Shown: positions 33,535 through 36,336 of the stretch, piece after piece | Numbering within the stretch: position 1 is the stretch's first letter | Layout: every line of letters starts with the position of its first letter | Origin: Oscillospiraceae bacterium | GTDB taxonomy: Bacteria > Bacillota > Clostridia > Oscillospirales > Oscillospiraceae | DNA: 36,336 nt | Reading direction: 5' to 3' | Assembly (NCBI GenBank): GCA_017522015.1 | Contig: JAFXAW010000021.1 | Coordinates: forward strand, 1-36,336 | Made by a program: the position numbers and the translations under genes | Notes under the pieces: generated by a model | The model's database searches: none | What the model saw: the letters and a program-made list of their open reading frames with translations, nothing else | What the model was told of the DNA's origin: nothing

Positions 33535-33587
33535 GATCGCTTGGGTTCTTTAATCGCGGCCTGTGCTGCCATCAGCAAAAGAGGGAA
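33535..33587 (-). repeat. degenerate gene trailer, copy B (best-preserved)
   Basis: The minus strand after the stop of the 33588 gene reads FPLLLMAAQAAIKEPKRSDL and TAA, in the same frame as that gene. The AAQ-A-A-I/V-K-E-x-K pattern matches copy A (AAQPAVKESKPFGL). Between A and B, the Ala, Lys, Glu and Leu codons differ mainly at synonymous positions, the sign of a once-translated sequence. Confidence 0.6.
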
Positions 33588-33995
33588 TTATAGCCAATCG
33601 CCGTTCGCATCTTTCTTTTCAAAATATGTATATTGGTTTAGCCTGGAAAACATCTTTGCAAGGCGCTCCTTCAAATCTACACCAGTAACGATTACAAGTG
33701 CGCTTTCGGCAAATTGAGATAACACAGCCGCAAATTCGTATTGCGTGGATTCACGCCCCTTATACCAATCCAAATCCTCAACACAAATACACTGATGTTG
33801 TGCGTAGGCTATAAGCAGGTCTGTTTTATCCTCTTTCAGTTTTTGAAGAATTGCATCAGTTAACTGTTCACTGGAAATAGCAATGGCCTTTTCTTTCCTC
33901 TTTGTAATCTCTTTGACAACAGTTGTTTTTCCACCGTTAGTCGGTGCAGATAAAAAAACAAGACCGCTTTCCATTACAAGTAACTTGTTCAGCAT
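33588..33995 (-). CDS. minimal P-loop ATPase-like protein
   Basis: 135 residues from an ATG at 33995, eight bases after GAGG. Walker A is APTNGGKTT near residue 20, and a probable Walker B is CICVEDLDWY near 72. VIVTGVDLKERLAKMFSRLN near the end resembles a sensor/arginine-finger region of DnaA-type or other AAA+ ATPases. At half the size of a normal AAA+ module it has no lid domain and no other domain. It may be a nucleotide-binding accessory or immunity-type protein; role unknown. Followed directly by trailer copy B, in frame after its stop. Confidence 0.72.
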   Translation of the reverse strand: MLNKLLVMESGLVFLSAPTNGGKTTVVKEITKRKEKAIAISSEQLTDAILQKLKEDKTDLLIAYAQHQCICVEDLDWYKGRESTQYEFAAVLSQFAESALVIVTGVDLKERLAKMFSRLNQYTYFEKKDANGDWL

Positions 33996-34014
33996 ATTTC
34001 TCACCTCTTGAGTG

Positions 34015-34060
34015 CATTATATCACACCTCGTGTCCGATAAAAAGGACTTTGCAAAGGGA
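34015..34060 (-). repeat. conserved promoter block, copy 2 (TGTG palindrome plus TATAAT)
   Basis: Minus strand TTGCAAAGTCCTTTTTATCG, then GACACGAGGTGTGATATAATG. It matches the block at 30851-30896 and lies 20 bases before the P-loop ATPase gene. The ACAC...TGTG dyad sits directly upstream of the -10 box, where a repressor or activator could bind. Confidence 0.6.
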
Positions 34061-34088
34061 AATCCCCTCGGATTGCTCCGAGGGGATT
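34061..34088 (-). terminator. terminator (trailer unit C)
   Basis: AATCCCCTCGGA and TCCGAGGGGATT form a 12-bp stem with a 4-base loop, with a short T run on the minus strand. Same stem as at 27642. Confidence 0.85.
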
Positions 34089-34105
34089 CGTTATTGGGTT
34101 AAATC

Positions 34106-34175
34106 TTAGCCCTTGATGGCAGCCTGCTGGGCCATTCACAAACTGCACCAATCAAAAGTTCTTAAAACAAGGAAA
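34106..34175 (-). repeat. degenerate gene trailer, copy C
   Basis: After the stop of the 34176 gene, the minus strand carries a short frame MAQQAAIKG and TAA (34106-34108), matching the QAAIK core of copies B and E with other codons. The bases after it (GGCTAAGATTTAACCCAA) are almost those before the adhesin terminator at 19134. Confidence 0.55.
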
Positions 34176-34478
34176 TTACATATCAAAGAGCAACAATTCC
34201 ATCTCTTTTTCAAACGATGATGAATCAGCACTCTTCCAACTTTTTGGCTGCCGCCATTCCTCTTTCAGTTCTCGTGCTTCCATCGCATCCAATGCGTATG
34301 CTTTCACAAAAAGGAGTTCTTCCATTTCAAAGCTATCTCCGATATATTGCATACCGGTTGATCTCAGATATCCCTGAAAGCCATACTTTTTGATTGCCTC
34401 TGTATAACCCCTCGCTATCGCATAACACAAATCGCGACCATCGACCTCATACTTAAAATCACCTTTATGATATTCGGG
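34176..34478 (-). pseudogene. N-terminally truncated small protein, immunity-like
   Basis: The frame is open from just after a TAG at 34479-34481 and has no ATG or ribosome site before the conserved-looking segment GDFKYEVDGRDLCYAIARGY; internal TTG and ATG codons are poor starts. The rest (TEAIKKYGFQGYLRSTGMQY, LLFVKAYALDAMEARELKEE, FEKEMELLLFDM) reads as an intact C-terminal half of a small acidic cytosolic protein. I know no family name. The 5' part has been replaced by the methyltransferase fragment on the other strand. Followed by trailer copy C. Confidence 0.65.
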
Positions 34479-34664
34479 CTAAACATCCTGATTTAACTAT
34501 AGCGGAAATGTATAATCCGAAACTCGGGATTATTTCGGACTTGTTGACTGCTCATCAGCAAAATGACAAGGCAGTTATGCAAGCCTATGGTTTCTGGGGT
34601 AAACTTAACACAGAAACAGAATGTGTTGCCGAGCTCATGAAGATGTACCAAGAACTGACAAAGG
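34463..34664 (+). pseudogene. C-terminal remnant of a class I DNA methyltransferase
   Basis: The plus-strand frame reads LYDIRAKHPDLTIAEMYNP, then LTAHQQNDKAVMQAYGF, then TETECVAELMKMYQELTK. This is the far C-terminus of the MmeI/YeeA-like DNA methyltransferase family, in which a RA-x-xPD-x-xLAxLYDP-type motif and a D-x-AV-x-x-AYGF motif are followed by a helix near the end. No start and no catalytic motifs are present; the protein would be around 900 residues when whole. It is wedged between two other broken genes and is certainly nonfunctional. Confidence 0.75.
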
Positions 34665-34894
34665 GGTACTCTGCCGCCAGCAGCGCCACCTCGGGGTCGG
34701 TGACCATAATCATACGCAGGTTGTCGTGATGTCCTTCACTTGCATCGCCGTCTGTGTAAATAAAATAATTGGGTGCTTTCGGTGTGGGGAATTCAAATTG
34801 CGAAATGTCGTTTTCCTCTGCTGCAAATGCGGTTGCCGGGAAAAGGGATAACAGCAATAAGAGCAGAAGAAGGACAGGAAGGGTTCGTTTTCAT
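34665..34894 (-). pseudogene. broken secreted-protein gene (frameshift in signal peptide, 3' end lost)
   Basis: An ATG at 34894 follows AGGAGG. The signal peptide and mature start (LLLLLLSLFPATAFAAEEND) are in the next frame. Removing one A from the AAAA run right after the ATG would give MKRTLPVLLLLLLLLSLFPA, a perfect signal peptide. After about 70 mature residues (APNYFIYTDGDASEGHHDN, VTDPEVALLAAEY) the gene is cut at the methyltransferase remnant. It is 37 bases after the lipoprotein gene and once ended that operon. Function unknown. Confidence 0.75.
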
Positions 34895-34931
34895 ATCATT
34901 TCCTCCTGTTTGCTGCGGAACAACCACTGCC

Positions 34932-35417
34932 TTACTCCATGTCTTCCATACCCTCAAACATTTCCATCATTTCCGGGTCGGTCATAGCTTCCTGCATTTC
35001 CTCAAATTCTGCCTGGACATCCGGGGGGAGCTCATCCAGGAAGTCTGTGAACTCCACACCCTCGGCGCTGCCGCCGTCGGTGAAGATAATGGAATTGGAG
35101 AAGCCGGAGTAGGGCTCGTCGCCGCCGGTGTCCACCGGGTCTGCCGGAGCTTCGGGGTCAACGGAGAGATATTCGGAGAAGTCGCCGCTTTCCAGCATGG
35201 CCAGCAGCTCTTCCTCAGAGTGGTAATCGCCGAAGGGGGTGTCCTGAAGCTCCTGGGGCTGGGTCTCGGTGCTTTCTGTGCTTTCGGTGGTCTGCTTGCC
35301 GGGGTCGGCGGCGGACTGACCGGGTGCGGTGGTTCCGGCGGGAGTCTCACCGCCGCCGCAGGCGGCAAGGGACAGAAGCAGCCCAAGGGTCAGAAGCAGC
35401 GCGATATACGTTTTCAT
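34932..35417 (-). CDS. acidic lipoprotein of unknown function
   Basis: 161 residues, ATG behind GGAGGA. A lipoprotein signal (MKTYIALLLTLGLLLSLAAC) ends in LAAC. The mature protein is very rich in Glu, Asp, Thr and Pro: a low-complexity linker (about 25-60) and then repeated acidic helices such as EEELLAMLESGDFSEYL and MTDPEMMEMFEGMEDME. No known domain. It starts 12 bases after the stop of the preceding gene, so both are one operon. Probably exposed outside the membrane. Confidence 0.8.
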   Translation of the reverse strand: MKTYIALLLTLGLLLSLAACGGGETPAGTTAPGQSAADPGKQTTESTESTETQPQELQDTPFGDYHSEEELLAMLESGDFSEYLSVDPEAPADPVDTGGDEPYSGFSNSIIFTDGGSAEGVEFTDFLDELPPDVQAEFEEMQEAMTDPEMMEMFEGMEDME

Positions 35418-35429
35418 GATCCGTCCTCC

Positions 35430-36336
35430 TTAATCCACACCGGTGATGGTGATGGAGCAGCCGTTCTTAAGTTCCTCGTAAACCGTATTATCCACTGCCA
35501 CAGTGGCGCTGACCATACCGCCGTCGCTATTGTCAATGGTATTGCTCCAGAACGGAGTGGTTACACTGACGATCACAGTGTTGTAATAGCTGTACATATC
35601 GATCATCAATCCCTCGTTGCCTGCGGTGGGCTCGCCGTGGAACCAGTATTTGATCTCACAGTCACCGCTGACCGTCACACCGCCCTCACTGACACGGGCA
35701 TGGCCGTTGACCCAGAGTCCGGCATTCAGACCGCCGCGAATGGGATGGCTGATCCAGATGTAGGACAAGTCCTCAAAGCCCGCAAGGCTGAAATCCTTCT
35801 GCACCTGGCCGTTTTTGATATCCGCAAAGCCCAGCTGGATGGAGAAATCAGCGTTTCGCAGCTGCCGCTTCATGGTGCTGCCCGTTGTATACTGGTCGGA
35901 AAAACTATAGTAGCCGGATATTTGGCCGAACACAGGGCTGGACTTCAGGGCAACGCTGTTCATAAACTGCTGGTCGAAGGGCTTCATATCGTGGTTCACA
36001 TTGATCTGCACCACACCGGTGTAGATGCCGCCCCAGCCGTTGGGATCGATGGGGTCTGGGGTGGTCTGGGTCAGATCCACCGCCAGCTTCCAGATCTGGG
36101 GCACGTTGATGGAACCGAACAGGGTCTTGGTGGTGATGACCGTTTCGTTGCAGGTCAAGCGCCACTGGGCCTGCCCCAGCTCCCGCTCTTTTGCCTTGAT
36201 CCGGGCATTGCACAGGGAGTAGAACTTCTCCAGCGCCAGGGCAGCGGCAAAGCTGCGCTGGGCATTTTCGTCGCTGGCCACATACTCCATATACTCCCGG
36301 GTGGCAACGGTGCCCACATTCTTCACCAGACCGAAC
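35430..36336 (-). CDS. protein of unknown function, incomplete at the right edge
   Basis: At least 302 residues. The frame is open to the window end (FGLVKNVGTVATREYMEYV), so the true start lies outside and the internal GTG at 36326 is not convincing. The first 60 residues are helical (SFAAALALEKFYSLCNARIKA), followed by a beta-rich body with many Tyr, Thr and Asn (QISGYYSFSDQYTTGSTMKR, YNTVIVSVTTPFWSNTIDN). I do not recognise the family. With the lipoprotein 12 bases downstream and the broken secreted protein after it, it belongs to an envelope-related operon. Confidence 0.7.
   Translation of the reverse strand, partial: FGLVKNVGTVATREYMEYVASDENAQRSFAAALALEKFYSLCNARIKAKERELGQAQWRLTCNETVITTKTLFGSINVPQIWKLAVDLTQTTPDPIDPNGWGGIYTGVVQINVNHDMKPFDQQFMNSVALKSSPVFGQISGYYSFSDQYTTGSTMKRQLRNADFSIQLGFADIKNGQVQKDFSLAGFEDLSYIWISHPIRGGLNAGLWVNGHARVSEGGVTVSGDCEIKYWFHGEPTAGNEGLMIDMYSYYNTVIVSVTTPFWSNTIDNSDGGMVSATVAVDNTVYEELKNGCSITITGVD

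Noticed and set aside
29930-34178. CRISPR array as an explanation for the repeats
   Set aside because: Repeats are degenerate, irregularly spaced by whole genes, and contain stop codons and terminators; no cas gene is present.

Overview
The window looks like a chromosomal segment of a gut Clostridia, most likely an Oscillospiraceae/Ruminococcaceae-type Bacillota. I infer this from GC-rich coding sequence, strong AGGAGG ribosome binding sites, sigma-A-type promoters, a lysine riboswitch, a class B sortase with an NPKTG surface protein, and a URO-D/SDR/FAD metabolic cluster. Species cannot be fixed from sequence alone. No rRNA, tRNA, CRISPR array, integrase or transposase was found.

Left part (1-4.4 kb): the tail of a GNAT acetyltransferase, then a small metabolic island. 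It holds an FAD-dependent oxidoreductase and a URO-D-like protein (both minus strand), and a divergently transcribed SDR oxidoreductase (plus strand). The URO-D and SDR genes share an intergenic region with two back-to-back consensus promoters. A small acid-tailed protein follows. From 4.6 to 10.0 kb is a tightly packed minus-strand operon: SGNH-like/leucine-rich protein, small membrane protein, MBOAT (AlgI/DltB-like) acyltransferase, second SGNH-like/leucine-rich protein. It is read here as a cell-surface polysaccharide O-acylation system.

Middle part (10-18.5 kb): a nitroreductase, a DUF169 protein and a lipase-like hydrolase. Then comes a lysine riboswitch with a downstream intrinsic terminator that precedes a complete polar amino acid ABC importer (binding protein, permease, ATPase), so lysine is the probable substrate. 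A Na/Pi-cotransporter-PhoU protein follows, and then an orphan C-terminal shard of an ArsB/NhaD/CitM-type transporter.

The 18.5-29.9 kb region is dominated by surface biology on the minus strand: a LuxR-type regulator with twin palindromic operators in its own promoter, a small Cys-rich protein, a class B sortase and a 1897-residue SpaA/Cna-B adhesin ending in NPKTG. Upstream of these on the minus strand are a zinc-ribbon protein and a Cthe_2159-like carbohydrate-binding lipoprotein gene broken by one in-frame amber codon.

The right part (29.9-34.7 kb, plus one outlying unit at 18.5-19.1 kb) is a run of small unrelated genes: nitroreductases, a PHP phosphoesterase, a mini P-loop ATPase and immunity-protein-like unknowns. 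Several are followed by the same degenerate trailer. On the minus strand it reads as a C-terminal peptide tail of the type A-Q-A-A-I-K-E-S/P ending in its own stop, then a terminator hairpin. In two places a conserved TGTG-palindrome/TATAAT promoter block comes next. Substitutions between copies are largely synonymous. This repeated trailer-terminator-promoter spacer, with a tandem double copy at 33.4-33.6 kb, is the most intriguing undescribed structure in the window. The island ends in a scar of three broken genes at 34.4-34.9 kb, followed by a secreted/lipoprotein operon that runs off the right edge.
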